From: Ruegeria marisrubri
Lineage (GTDB): Bacteria; Pseudomonadota; Alphaproteobacteria; Rhodobacterales; Rhodobacteraceae
Assembly (NCBI RefSeq): GCF_001507595.1
Contig: NZ_LQBQ01000001.1
Location: 558,001 to 622,000 of the forward strand
Direction of reading: 5' to 3'
Length of the DNA stretch: 64,000 nt
The notes beneath the pieces are model-generated. The model was not told where the DNA came from. It saw only the letters and a list, made by a program, of their open reading frames with translations, and ran no database searches. Position numbers and translations under genes: made by a program. The first letter of the stretch is position 1. The number at the start of each line of letters is the position of its first letter. Below, piece after piece: positions 53,958-61,906 of this stretch.

Positions 53958-55184
53958 TCAGACCGTCTCGGAATCGGCGGGCCGCAGCACGAGCCACAGC
54001 AGCGCACCGCCCGCCAGCGTCAGCAGCGGAATCATCGCCAGGTTGACGGCGGTCCAGCCCTCGATCGGGGAGCCGCCGGAACAGTTCATCAACCCGCCGG
54101 AGGCCAGCGACGCCAAGGTCACGCCGCCGAACACCAGAAGGTCATTGAGGCCCTGCATGCGCCCGCGCTCGTGCGGTGCGTGTGCGCCCGCCAGCATGGT
54201 CGTGGCGCCGATGAAGCCGAAGTTCCAGCCAACGCCCAGCAGGATCAGGGCGACAAAGAAATTGCCCAGATCCACGCCCTGCAACGCGACAAGCCCGGCG
54301 CCGGCCAGAATGGCCAGGCCCGACGCCACGATCTTTTCGACGCCGAACCGCGCGATCAGGTGGCCGGTGAAGAAGCTGGGGACATACATGGCCAGCACGT
54401 GGCTGGTGACCACGTCGGCGGCGTTGCCCTCGGTATAACCGCAGCCCACGACGGCCAGAGGGGTCGAGGTCATCACCAGGTTCATCAGCGCATAGGACAC
54501 CATGGCGCAGATCACGGCGACGGCGATGCGCGGGTCGCTCAGAAGCTCGCGCCGGGTGCGCCCGCGCGGGCTGTCTTCGGTGAGACGCGGCGGTTTGGGG
54601 ATGTCGAGGAAGAAGAACAGCCCCGAGCCGATAACGTTCACCGCGATGACGGCCAGATAGGTGCCCAGAAACGGGATGACATAGGCCTGAGAGGTCAGCT
54701 TGACGATCTGCGGGCCGATGATTGCGGCGGCCAGACCGCCCGCCATGACATAGGAAATCGCCTTGGGACGATAGTCGTCCGACGCGGTGTCGGCGGCGGC
54801 AAAGCGATAGAAACCGTGCGCGCTCATGTAAATGCCGGTCAGCAGGCTGCCGAGCAGAAAGATCGGAAACGACCCGAGGTAGAGGCCATAGGCTCCGACG
54901 ACACCGCCAGCAGCCCCGGCCGTTGCGCCAACCAGAAACCCGACGCGCCGGCCCCATCTCTGCATGATCGACGAAATCGGCGTGGCGGCCAGCATCGAGC
55001 CCAGAACGATCAGAGAAATCGGCAGGGTGGCAAGGCAGGGGTTGGTCGCCAACGATTGCCCCGCAAGCCCGCCGACGGTAAAGATCATCGGCATCTGTGC
55101 GCCGAGAATGGCCTGCGCGGCCACCAGAACGGCGACATTGCGTTTGGCCTGGCTGTTGCCCGGATCGGTGGCGGTCTGTGTCAT
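53958..55184 (-). CDS. Major facilitator superfamily transporter
   Basis: The 408-residue product has about twelve hydrophobic segments. Visible MFS features include the loop 2-3 motif MQRWGRRVGFLVGATAG and the repeat-equivalent loop FGVEKIVASG. It starts MTQTATDPGNSQAKRNVAVLV. The substrate is unknown; drug or metabolite efflux is usual for this group. It is convergent with the preceding gene and divergent from the alkA-like gene. Confidence 0.87.
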   Translation of the reverse strand: MTQTATDPGNSQAKRNVAVLVAAQAILGAQMPMIFTVGGLAGQSLATNPCLATLPISLIVLGSMLAATPISSIMQRWGRRVGFLVGATAGAAGGVVGAYGLYLGSFPIFLLGSLLTGIYMSAHGFYRFAAADTASDDYRPKAISYVMAGGLAAAIIGPQIVKLTSQAYVIPFLGTYLAVIAVNVIGSGLFFFLDIPKPPRLTEDSPRGRTRRELLSDPRIAVAVICAMVSYALMNLVMTSTPLAVVGCGYTEGNAADVVTSHVLAMYVPSFFTGHLIARFGVEKIVASGLAILAGAGLVALQGVDLGNFFVALILLGVGWNFGFIGATTMLAGAHAPHERGRMQGLNDLLVFGGVTLASLASGGLMNCSGGSPIEGWTAVNLAMIPLLTLAGGALLWLVLRPADSETV

Positions 55185-55286
55185 GCGGGCATGCCTATCG
55201 GCATTCGGAGAACACCTCAAGCGGATTGAATATGTATTGAAACAATCCAATCTGGTTTACGAAACGTCGAGCAGGTCGGAGGAACA

Positions 55287-55919
55287 GTGACAGTCGGTCG
55301 GATCATCGAAACCCCGGATTGCGTTGCCGAGGGAGCGGAATGGCTTGCAGGCCAATGCCAACGCATGGCCCATGCGATGGATCAGACCGGACCGTTGCCG
55401 CTGCGCCGCCGCCCGGACGGGTTTGCGCAGCTGCTCAGCGCCATCGTCAGTCAGCAGGTCAGCGTGGCCTCTGCCAACGCGATCTGGGGGCGGCTCAAGG
55501 AGGCCGGGCTGACAGGCCCGCGCAAGATCATGTGGGCCACGGACGAGGATTTGCGGGCTGCAGGTTTGAGCCGCCAGAAGATTCGCTATGCCCGGGCACT
55601 GGCAGAGGCGCGGATCGACTATCGGGCTTTGCGGGAGACACCCACTGAAGAGGTCGTTGCCATCCTGACGCAGGTGCCGGGGATCGGCGTCTGGACGGCC
55701 GAAATCTATGCGATGTTCTCTCTGGGCCGCGCCGATGTCTTTGCGCCGGGCGATCTGGCGCTGCAGGAAGCGGCACGGATGCTCTATGACCTGCCCGAGC
55801 GCCCCAGGGAAAAACACCTGCGGCAAATGGCCGAGGCCTGGTCGCCGTGGCGCTCGGTTGCGGCGCGCGTGCTGTGGGCCTATTACCGCGTGGCCAAGGA
55901 CAGGGAAGGGATCAGATGA
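55287..55919 (+). CDS. DNA-3-methyladenine glycosylase II (AlkA-like), GTG start
   Basis: This is an HhH-GPD base-excision repair glycosylase of 210 residues. The helix-hairpin-helix is TQVPGIGVWTAEIYAMFSLG and the catalytic aspartate is Asp156 in FAPGDLALQEA. LSAIVSQQVSVASANAIW is the conserved N-lobe helix. The GTG at 55287 follows GGAGGAAC. The N-terminal beta domain of E. coli AlkA is absent, as in the shorter Mag-type enzymes. Its stop overlaps the esterase gene start (ATGA). No SOS box was seen upstream. Confidence 0.9.
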   Translation: MTVGRIIETPDCVAEGAEWLAGQCQRMAHAMDQTGPLPLRRRPDGFAQLLSAIVSQQVSVASANAIWGRLKEAGLTGPRKIMWATDEDLRAAGLSRQKIRYARALAEARIDYRALRETPTEEVVAILTQVPGIGVWTAEIYAMFSLGRADVFAPGDLALQEAARMLYDLPERPREKHLRQMAEAWSPWRSVAARVLWAYYRVAKDREGIR

Positions 55920-56581
55920 CTCGGGTATTGAATGCGGGCCGCAAGGGGCCGGTCTCGGGCACCACGCGCTCGGTTGTGGTTTTCGTGCATGGGTATGGCG
56001 CCAATGGCGCGGATCTGCTGGGGCTGGCCGATGTTCTGGGGGAGCATCTGCCCGACACGCTGTTCGTGGCCCCTGATGCGCCTGAAAGCATCCCCGGCAT
56101 GCCCTTCGGTTATCAGTGGTTCCCGATTCCGTGGATCGACGGCTCTTCCGAGGAGGAGGCGCGGCGCGGGATGGAAATGGCGGTCGAAGATTTCAACGCC
56201 TTTCTTGACGCTCTGATGGTGGATGAAGACGTCCTGCCCGAGCAGGTCGTGCTGTTCGGATTCTCGCAGGGCACCATGATGAGCCTGCATGTCGCTCCGC
56301 GCCGCGAGGATCCCGTGGCGGGGATCGTTGCATTCTCGGGTCGTCTGCTGGAACCCGATCTGCTGGCCGAAGAAGTGGTCAGCCGGATGCCGGTGCTGCT
56401 GGTGCATGGCGACCAAGACGACCTGGTGCCGCCGCAGTCGCTGCCAGAGGCGGCCGAAGCCCTGCAACGTGCCGGGTTCAAAGAGGTCTATGCCCATGTG
56501 ATGAAAGGCACCGGCCACGGGATTTCGCCGGATGGCCTGAGCGTGGCGCTGGCCTTCATGCGGGACAAGCTGAGCCTGTAA
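55916..56581 (+). CDS. Alpha/beta hydrolase, phospholipase/carboxylesterase type
   Basis: The 221-residue product is a serine hydrolase of the carboxylesterase/acyl-protein thioesterase group. The oxyanion region is VVVFVHGYGANG, the nucleophile Ser117 is in FGFSQGTMM, the Asp in HGDQDDLVP and the His in KGTGHGIS. It is cytoplasmic (no signal). It overlaps the alkA-like gene by four bases, so the two are coupled, though no functional link is known. Confidence 0.9.
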   Translation: MTRVLNAGRKGPVSGTTRSVVVFVHGYGANGADLLGLADVLGEHLPDTLFVAPDAPESIPGMPFGYQWFPIPWIDGSSEEEARRGMEMAVEDFNAFLDALMVDEDVLPEQVVLFGFSQGTMMSLHVAPRREDPVAGIVAFSGRLLEPDLLAEEVVSRMPVLLVHGDQDDLVPPQSLPEAAEALQRAGFKEVYAHVMKGTGHGISPDGLSVALAFMRDKLSL

Positions 56582-56608
56582 GGTCCGCCCCCGGGCGGGC
56601 GGTCAGGG

Positions 56609-57034
56609 TCAATCCCACAACCAGCCTTCGGCAAACTCTACCGAGTTTCCGGCCGGGTCACGGAAATAGAGTGACCGCGCCCCGTTGGGCCAATCGAATT
56701 CCGCGTCGATGGGGGTGCCGGCCTCTTCCAGCCGGCGGCGCATTTGTCGGAACTGGTCCCGTTCCAGCACCAGACAGACATGGCCCGGCCCGCGCGCACC
56801 GTGTGGCGGCACCGGAAGGCGCGGATTGCTGGGCGGTAGCTCTGTCTTGTCCGGGTTGAAGATCAGCAGCACCGATGGGCCGACGCGGAAAAAGACATGC
56901 CGGTCCTGAACGCGCTGGATCTGCTCCAATCCCAACACCACGCCATAGAACACCTCGGCCTTGTCGAGGTCATCGACGTAAAGCGCCGCTTCGAGAATCC
57001 CGGTCGGGGCAGGGGGCTTGGTTGCTTCGCTCAT
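56609..57034 (-). CDS. VOC (glyoxalase/bleomycin-resistance) superfamily protein
   Basis: The 141-residue product has the VOC beta-alpha-beta-beta-beta layout: ILEAALYVDDLDKAEVFYGVVLGL, then RHVFFRVGPSVLLIF, GARGPGHVCLVLERDQF and the C-terminal RSLYFRDPAGNSVEFAEGWLW. Metal ligands are plausible at His (GHVCLV) and Glu (SVEFAE). The exact reaction is not predictable. It is convergent with the esterase gene. Confidence 0.87.
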   Translation of the reverse strand: MSEATKPPAPTGILEAALYVDDLDKAEVFYGVVLGLEQIQRVQDRHVFFRVGPSVLLIFNPDKTELPPSNPRLPVPPHGARGPGHVCLVLERDQFRQMRRRLEEAGTPIDAEFDWPNGARSLYFRDPAGNSVEFAEGWLWD

Positions 57035-57066
57035 GAACGCAGATTAGCAGGCCAGCAGCAACGCTG

Positions 57067-57666
57067 TCACCGGCGGCGCATTTTGTGCTTTGGTTTCGGC
57101 GCTGGCAGTTGCGGCATTGGCAAGGTTTCCCATTTGCCGGGGTCCAACCCGTCCAAGGTCCACTCCCCGATCCTGTAACGGATCAGGCGCAGCGTCGGGT
57201 GCCCGACCGCAGCGGTCATGCGGCGCACCTGTCGATTGCGCCCCTCGCGGATTGTCAGTTCGATCCAGCTGTCGGGCACCGACTTGCGCACCCGGATCGG
57301 GGGTGTGCGCGGCCAGAGCCCGGCGGGTTCGTCGATCCGCCGGGCCTTGGCCGGTCGGGTCAGCCCGTCTTTCAGTTCCACCCCGTCGCACAGGGCTTTG
57401 AGCCCCACCGCATCCGGCACGCCTTCAACCTGAACCCAATAGGTCTTGGCCATCTTGTGCTTTGGGTCCGAGATGCGCGCCTGCAGTCGCCCGTTGTCTG
57501 TCAGCAGCATCAACCCCTCGCTGTCGCGGTCCAGTCGGCCAGCCGGATAGACGCCGGGCAGGTCGATGAAGTCGGACAGCGTGCGGCGCGGCGAGACCGC
57601 GCTGCCGCGATCGGTGAATTGCGGCAATACGTCGAAAGGTTTGTTGAAGCGGATGAACCAGGACAT
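57067..57666 (-). CDS. 23S rRNA pseudouridine synthase, RluE-like
   Basis: The 199-residue product is an RsuA/RluB/E/F-family pseudouridine synthase. The catalytic aspartate is in [18 protein letters not shown], and [19 protein letters not shown] and the basic C-terminus (KPKHKMRRR) match. There is no N-terminal S4 domain and the length matches RluE. It begins [17 protein letters not shown]. It is divergent from the HNH gene. Confidence 0.9.
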   Translation of the reverse strand: MSWFIRFNKPFDVLPQFTDRGSAVSPRRTLSDFIDLPGVYPAGRLDRDSEGLMLLTDNGRLQARISDPKHKMAKTYWVQVEGVPDAVGLKALCDGVELKDGLTRPAKARRIDEPAGLWPRTPPIRVRKSVPDSWIELTIREGRNRQVRRMTAAVGHPTLRLIRYRIGEWTLDGLDPGKWETLPMPQLPAPKPKHKMRRR

Positions 57667-57880
57667 GGAACCACCCCTTATCCTGTGCAGCCCGGTGGCG
57701 GCAAGCTGTGGATAACTGTCACGGGTATGTTACTCTCGCCAAGTAAACACACTGCGACATGTTGTGGAAACTCAGGGCTTGCCTGAGTTTATACACGATA
57801 TATAGTCGTATTTAGGCCGGGGCGGGTGCTCCCCGCTCTGATGTCGAAACGGGCAGTGCAGGGCGAGGAGAGAGTCTGAC
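57667..57880. promoter_or_regulatory. Divergent promoter region with a DnaA box and a palindrome
   Basis: TGTGGATAA at 57707-57715 is a perfect consensus DnaA box on the minus strand (TTATCCACA). A nine-pair inverted repeat AAACTCAGG/CCTGAGTTT (57768-57776 with 57782-57790) follows, then an AT-rich stretch with TATATA. These lie between the divergent rluE-like and HNH genes. The palindrome could be an operator or the start of an RNA hairpin. Confidence 0.4.
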
Positions 57881-58465
57881 ATGGACGGAGACTTCAGGAG
57901 CGAGTTCGTCAGGGAACCGGGGGCGTTGAAACACCATCCAGCCTTGGTTCTGAATGCCGACTATCGTCCACTGTCCTATTACCCTCTGTCCCTTTGGCCC
58001 TGGCAGGAGGCAATCAAGGCCGCCTGGTTGGACAGGGTGGTCATCGTGGCCGAATATGACGAGGTCGTGCGCAGCCCGAGCACCGAGATACGAATACCGT
58101 CGGTCGTTGTTTTGAAAGACTACGTTAGACCCCAAAAGCGCGTGGCCTTCACGCGCTTTAATTTGTTTTTGAGGGACGAATTCCGCTGTCAGTATTGCGG
58201 CAGCAGGGGCGAGTTGACCTTTGATCACGTGGTGCCTCGTGCAGCGGGTGGTGTGACCAGTTGGCAGAACGTGGTGGCGGCCTGCAGCCCCTGCAATCTG
58301 CGCAAGGGCTCCAAGTCATTGCGGCAGGCAGGCATGACGTTGCGAAAGCCGCCACGCCAGCCGCAGGCCGAGGAACTTCAGAACATCGGGCGCAAGTTTC
58401 CCCCCAACCACCTGCATGCCAGCTGGATGGACTTCCTCTATTGGGATGCCGAATTGGAGGCGTGA
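57881..58465 (+). CDS. HNH endonuclease family protein
   Basis: The 194-residue product has a C-terminal HNH domain with FRCQYCGSRGELTFDHVVPRAAGG and NVVAACSPCNLRKGSK: two CxxC zinc pairs and the DH catalytic pair. The N-terminal part (ALVLNADYRPLSYYPLSLWPWQEA) is conserved in a widespread chromosomal HNH family, so this is probably not a selfish homing enzyme. Its role is unknown; a DNA repair or restriction-like role is possible. Confidence 0.9.
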   Translation: MDGDFRSEFVREPGALKHHPALVLNADYRPLSYYPLSLWPWQEAIKAAWLDRVVIVAEYDEVVRSPSTEIRIPSVVVLKDYVRPQKRVAFTRFNLFLRDEFRCQYCGSRGELTFDHVVPRAAGGVTSWQNVVAACSPCNLRKGSKSLRQAGMTLRKPPRQPQAEELQNIGRKFPPNHLHASWMDFLYWDAELEA

Positions 58466-58475
58466 CCCGGCCCCA

Positions 58476-58940
58476 TCACCGGGCGCGTGCAGCGGCGAGC
58501 CAGATCAGCGCGAACCCGAAAGACACGATCGCGTTCCAGCTGGCCATCGACAGGCCGAACATCTCCCACGGAACTTCGTCGCAACGCACCAGCGGCGCCG
58601 ACATGATCTGCTCCATGAGCTGTTGCGTGCTCAGACCGCCGATATCGCCCGAAGTGCAGGTCGATGGGCCTTCCCACCAGCCACGCTCGACACCGGTGTG
58701 ATATACCCCGATCCCCGAAGTCGTCAGCGCGGCAAGGGCACCTGCCACGGGCAGGTATCTTATGGCGGGCAGAGCCAGCGCCAGCCCTCCGATCAGAACT
58801 GCCGCCCCGTGCGGGTATCGCTGCCAGATGCACAGTTTGCAGGGCGCCATGCCGCCTAGATACTGAAAGCCCCAGGCCCCAAGCAGCATCGCCGCGGAGC
58901 CCAGTGCCGCGGCAAGGACAAGTGTTTTTCTGTCGATCAT
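58476..58940 (-). CDS. dsbB: Disulfide bond formation protein B
   Basis: DsbB reoxidises DsbA and passes electrons to quinone. The 154-residue product has four membrane segments, the first cysteine pair in APCKLCIWQRYPH and a second pair in the periplasmic loop (STCTSGD and VRCDEVPWEM). It overlaps the YqaA-like gene by four bases (ATGA) and is convergent with the HNH gene. No partner DsbA with a signal peptide is in the window. Confidence 0.93.
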   Translation of the reverse strand: MIDRKTLVLAAALGSAAMLLGAWGFQYLGGMAPCKLCIWQRYPHGAAVLIGGLALALPAIRYLPVAGALAALTTSGIGVYHTGVERGWWEGPSTCTSGDIGGLSTQQLMEQIMSAPLVRCDEVPWEMFGLSMASWNAIVSFGFALIWLAAARAR

Positions 58941-59515
58941 AGGTATCTCACCAGAAAGAAGCCCCCGATCAGGAGCGCAATGAACACGGTAAAGACCAAA
59001 CCCAGCCGCTTTTCAATGAAACCCCGGATTGGTTCGCCGAAGCCCCAGAGCAGCCCGGCAACAACAAAAAAGCGCAAGGCCCGGGCAAGGATAGACGTGG
59101 CGATGAACGTTCCCAGTGGCATACCGGTCCAACCGGACATGATGGTGATGACCTTGTAGGGAAACGGAGTCACGCCGGCCGTCAGGACCGCCCAGAAGCC
59201 GAAGTCGTTGAACCGCGTGTTGAATGCCTCCATCGCCTCGGCCTTGCCCATGGCCTGCAGGATGGGTTGCCCGACGCTTTCATAGAAAAACGCCCCGATC
59301 GCATAACCCAGCAACCCGCCAAGGACAGAGGCGAGCAGTGCCACGGTCGCGATCAGCCATGCCTTTGACGGACGGGCCAGAACCATGGGAATCATCAGAA
59401 CATCCGGGGGGATCGGAAAAAACGAGCTCTCCACGAAAGCTACAATTGCCAATGCCCACATGGCATGAGGGTGTTCGGCCAGACTGATTGTCCGGTCATA
59501 AAGCGATCGCAACAT
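58937..59515 (-). CDS. YqaA-like small membrane protein of the DedA/VTT superfamily
   Basis: The 192-residue product has about five hydrophobic segments and the VTT-family elements FVESSFFPIPPDVLMIPMVLA, YAIGAFFYESVGQPIL and LTAGVTPFPYKVITIMSGWTG. YqaA proteins belong to the DedA superfamily, which has been linked to lipid scrambling and membrane homeostasis. It is upstream of and coupled to dsbB. The Shine-Dalgarno is weak. Confidence 0.88.
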   Translation of the reverse strand: MLRSLYDRTISLAEHPHAMWALAIVAFVESSFFPIPPDVLMIPMVLARPSKAWLIATVALLASVLGGLLGYAIGAFFYESVGQPILQAMGKAEAMEAFNTRFNDFGFWAVLTAGVTPFPYKVITIMSGWTGMPLGTFIATSILARALRFFVVAGLLWGFGEPIRGFIEKRLGLVFTVFIALLIGGFFLVRYL

Positions 59516-59658
59516 CGGGTGCGGTATCCAAATATCTGTTGCCCCAATGCCAAATCATGCGACCCGCGAGAGGTCAACCGCCTATGGGGCGAACGAGGCA
59601 GCATCAGTGATTTTTGCCTCTGGACCTTCCCGGCTTGCGACGCTAATTGAAACCCGTG

Positions 59659-59744
59659 GCCCAAGTGGCGGAATGGTAGACGCAGGGGATTCAAAATCCC
59701 CCGCCTTCACGGGCGTGTGAGTTCGAGTCTCACCTTGGGCACCA
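59659..59744 (+). tRNA. tRNA-Leu (anticodon CAA)
   Basis: An 86-base class II tRNA has acceptor stem GCCCAAG/CTTGGGC, anticodon loop TTCAAAA (CAA), a long variable arm (CGCCTTCACGGGCGT region), T arm GTGAGTTCGAGTCTCAC and encoded CCA (59742-59744). The sequence beyond its 3' end changes composition, as at many integration sites. No copy of the 3' end was found within the window. Confidence 0.97.
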
Positions 59745-60318
59745 CTTTGAACTCATTGAGCAAAACTGCTGGCGCGGCATTTGCGCTGCTCTGTGGCTGA
59801 CAAGTTGGCAAAATGGTTTTCGGCTTCGAGGCAGGCACTTGCGCCTTTTTCCTGGTCTTTGCCCGTGCGGCCAAATCTTTCTCCTGAAAACGCCCCGTCT
59901 GAATTCGGCGCTATGGAAACGGAGCGCCGCCCGATTTTCGATTCCGAGCACCTCTAAAGCCATCCACGGCTTGCGCTTGCAACAAACGGCCAGCAGCCCG
60001 CAAAGGGGCCGAGAACTTCATGGAATGGATGCGGGCAGCGTTTCCGTTGCGCATCTGCACAAAACTGCGAGGGTCCGAGTGGTTTTCTGGAATTCCATAA
60101 ATGGCGGAGGGAGAGGAATACAGAAAATCCTGTCTCAACGTAGCCACCAGTGGCTGATCACAGATCGAGGAATCGAGGCGGGTGTTGTCTGATACTCGCG
60201 AACTCTCCGGAGGTTTGGGACGCATGCGCAATTCGCGCAAACTTCTGACTTTACTCGTTTTTCCATTCACGCCTTGGTTTGCGAGCAACCAAACAGAGTT
60301 GTACGTAAGGAGTAACAC
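59745..60318. other. Gene-poor segment after tRNA-Leu
   Basis: About 570 bases with no convincing gene. Small open frames exist on both strands but none has a ribosome-binding site plus recognisable protein composition. A seven-pair hairpin CGGCGCT/AGCGCCG lies at 59906-59929, possibly part of the tRNA transcript end. The composition is AT-richer than the preceding core region. Confidence 0.4.
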
Positions 60319-60534
60319 ATGCAACCGACTTGCTTGAACCAGAAGGAATTGGCGGCGCGTTGGAGGATCAGCCATCGAACGCTCGAGCGCTGGCGGTGGG
60401 CCTGCGAGGGACCAGTTTACATGAAAATCGGCGGCCGCGTGGTGTATCGGCTGGAAGACATCCTGGCGTTCGAACGCGCCATGCTTTTGGGCAAAACACG
60501 AGATCAGGTAGCGTATCTTGATCTGGTGGATTGA
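60319..60534 (+). CDS. Small HTH DNA-binding protein (AlpA/excisionase-like)
   Basis: The 71-residue product has an HTH_17/MerR-like fold: LNQKELAARWRISHRTLERW forms the helix-turn-helix and GPVYMKIGGRVVYRLEDILAFE the wing with the following helix. These proteins serve as excisionases or as AlpA-type activators of mobile elements. AAGGAG (60306-60311) gives an ideal Shine-Dalgarno. No integrase gene is adjacent; a hairpin follows the stop by 24 bases. Confidence 0.85.
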   Translation: MQPTCLNQKELAARWRISHRTLERWRWACEGPVYMKIGGRVVYRLEDILAFERAMLLGKTRDQVAYLDLVD

Positions 60535-60558
60535 ATCCCGATTAACTCAAGAAAAATT

Positions 60559-60591
60559 CTCCCGCTGTCTCCACAGTCGAGACTGCGGGAG
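60559..60591. terminator. Hairpin after the HTH gene
   Basis: A twelve-position stem CTCCCGCTGTCT/AGACTGCGGGAG (60559-60570 with 60580-60591) with one mismatch and a nine-base loop. There is no plus-strand T run; on the minus strand it is followed by AATTTTT. It may insulate the WYL gene from the HTH gene. Confidence 0.4.
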
Positions 60592-60917
60592 GTTGCCATC
60601 ATTGGCGCTCCTCCTCCGGATCAATGCTGACAATTCCAGTTCTCGGGCTTGGATCTTTGGCGCGAGATCGAAAAGCTTTGTCCTAAAATACCATCTCGCA
60701 TGGCCGAGGTGGCACTATATCCGCTCCACGAAAAAACTCGGACGGAGTAAAGCAATTTGTGGCGCCCACTTGTCAAAGAAGCCGGTCGTGCAAAGAGACT
60801 AGATGAGCTTTGCCTTCTGCTTCCTTCCGCACGGGACAAACAGTTTTGCGCGACGGTGCGTGGCACGGCGGAAAGCCAAGACTTGAAAAAAATCGATCTC
60901 CTTTTGCGAAGCTCTGA

Positions 60918-60990
60918 TTGCACAAGCTCAACCATTCCGCTAGCATCGCCTCAAGCACAGAAAATGTGCGCGCATAGTTACAATGCGCAT
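60918..60990 (+). promoter_or_regulatory. Predicted promoter and palindromic operator of the WYL-regulator gene
   Basis: TTGCAC (60918-60923) and TAGCAT (60941-60946) are 17 bases apart. Just downstream lie a near-perfect palindrome ATGTGCGCGCAT (60964-60975, one mismatched pair) and a perfect one, ATGCGCAT (60983-60990), with centres 17 bases apart. This is where an autorepressor would bind. All elements are visual matches. Confidence 0.4.
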
Positions 60991-61011
60991 CGGCCAAGCC
61001 GGGAGAGTGAT

Positions 61012-61878
61012 GTGGAAGACAGCAAGGCGGAGCTTCGCTGGGGCGTCGAGCAACGGCTCGAGTTCATCGAGTTCCGCCTGTTTTGGGAGGGGCGCGTGAA
61101 CCGCAGCGACCTGATGGATCAGTTCGGAGTTTCGGTGAACCAGGCGTCCGCCGACCTGAACCGCTACATCGGCCTGGCGCCCGACAACATGGTCTATGAT
61201 AAAAGCGCCCGGACCTATGTGCGCACGCCAGACTTCAAAGCCCATTTCAGCGAACCCGACGCAAGCAAGTATCTGGCCCAGCTGCGTTCGGTCGCCGATG
61301 GTATCCTTGACCGAGAAGAAACCTGGATCACGGAGCTTCCTCCGTTTGCATCCGCACCGACGCCGGTTCGTGGCGTCAATCCCGCGACGCTCCGATCGGT
61401 CGTCGGCGCCATTCGCCGGTCGGAAGCGATCGAGGTGAAGTATCAAAGCCTGTCCCGCCCGGAGCCAAGCTGGCGCTGGATCGCGCCCCACGCCATCGCC
61501 TTCGACGGGTTCCGCTGGCACGCCCGGGCGTTTTGCGAGACTGATGAGCGCTTCAAGGACTTCCTGCTATCGCGAATGCTCAAAATCCGTGGCTCGCGAG
61601 AAGCCGAAGTCTCCCCCGGCGATGATCACGATTGGCATTCCGAGGTCACGCTGGAAGTCGGCCCCCACCCTGACCTCTCGGAAACTCAGGCAAAGGTCAT
61701 AGCGCTCGACTACGGCATGCGCGGTGGCAAGGCGAAAATCAAGGTCCGGCGCGCGCTGCTCTATTACGCGCTCAGGCGGCTTGGGCTTGATACCGACCCG
61801 GGCGCGCGAAAGGCCCAGGATCAGCAAATCGTGCTCCTTAACAGGGAGCAATTAGCCATCTCATCACTTCTAGATTGA
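61012..61878 (+). CDS. WYL-domain transcriptional regulator (BrxR/CapW-like), GTG start
   Basis: The 288-residue product has an N-terminal winged helix (about 10-70: EFRLFWEGRVNRSDLMDQFG, SVNQASADLNRYIGL) and a WYL domain (about 120-205: IEVKYQSLSRPEPSWRWIAP, AFDGFRWHARAFCETDERF, SRMLKIRG), then a C-terminal WCX-like region (VTLEVGPHPDLSETQAKVIALDYG). That layout and length match the BrxR/CapW regulators that repress phage-defence operons. The frame is open 85 codons further upstream without resemblance; GGGAGAG precedes the GTG at 61012. The large unknown gene starts 28 bases downstream on the same strand. Confidence 0.85.
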   Translation: MEDSKAELRWGVEQRLEFIEFRLFWEGRVNRSDLMDQFGVSVNQASADLNRYIGLAPDNMVYDKSARTYVRTPDFKAHFSEPDASKYLAQLRSVADGILDREETWITELPPFASAPTPVRGVNPATLRSVVGAIRRSEAIEVKYQSLSRPEPSWRWIAPHAIAFDGFRWHARAFCETDERFKDFLLSRMLKIRGSREAEVSPGDDHDWHSEVTLEVGPHPDLSETQAKVIALDYGMRGGKAKIKVRRALLYYALRRLGLDTDPGARKAQDQQIVLLNREQLAISSLLD

Positions 61879-61906
61879 AAAGTATAGTTCTTCGGAAAGC
61901 TTGGCC

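Noticed and set aside
57667..57880. Chromosomal replication origin
   Set aside because: Only one perfect DnaA box and one poor one were found; a cluster and the usual neighbouring genes are absent.
59911..60375. Minus-strand open frame of 154 codons after tRNA-Leu
   Set aside because: It overlaps the well-supported HTH gene at its 5' end, has no ribosome-binding site and a composition unlike a folded protein.
60757..61011. N-terminal extension of the WYL regulator by 85 codons
   Set aside because: The extra residues show no similarity to WYL regulators, cover the predicted promoter and palindromes, and lack a Shine-Dalgarno; GTG at 61012 has one.
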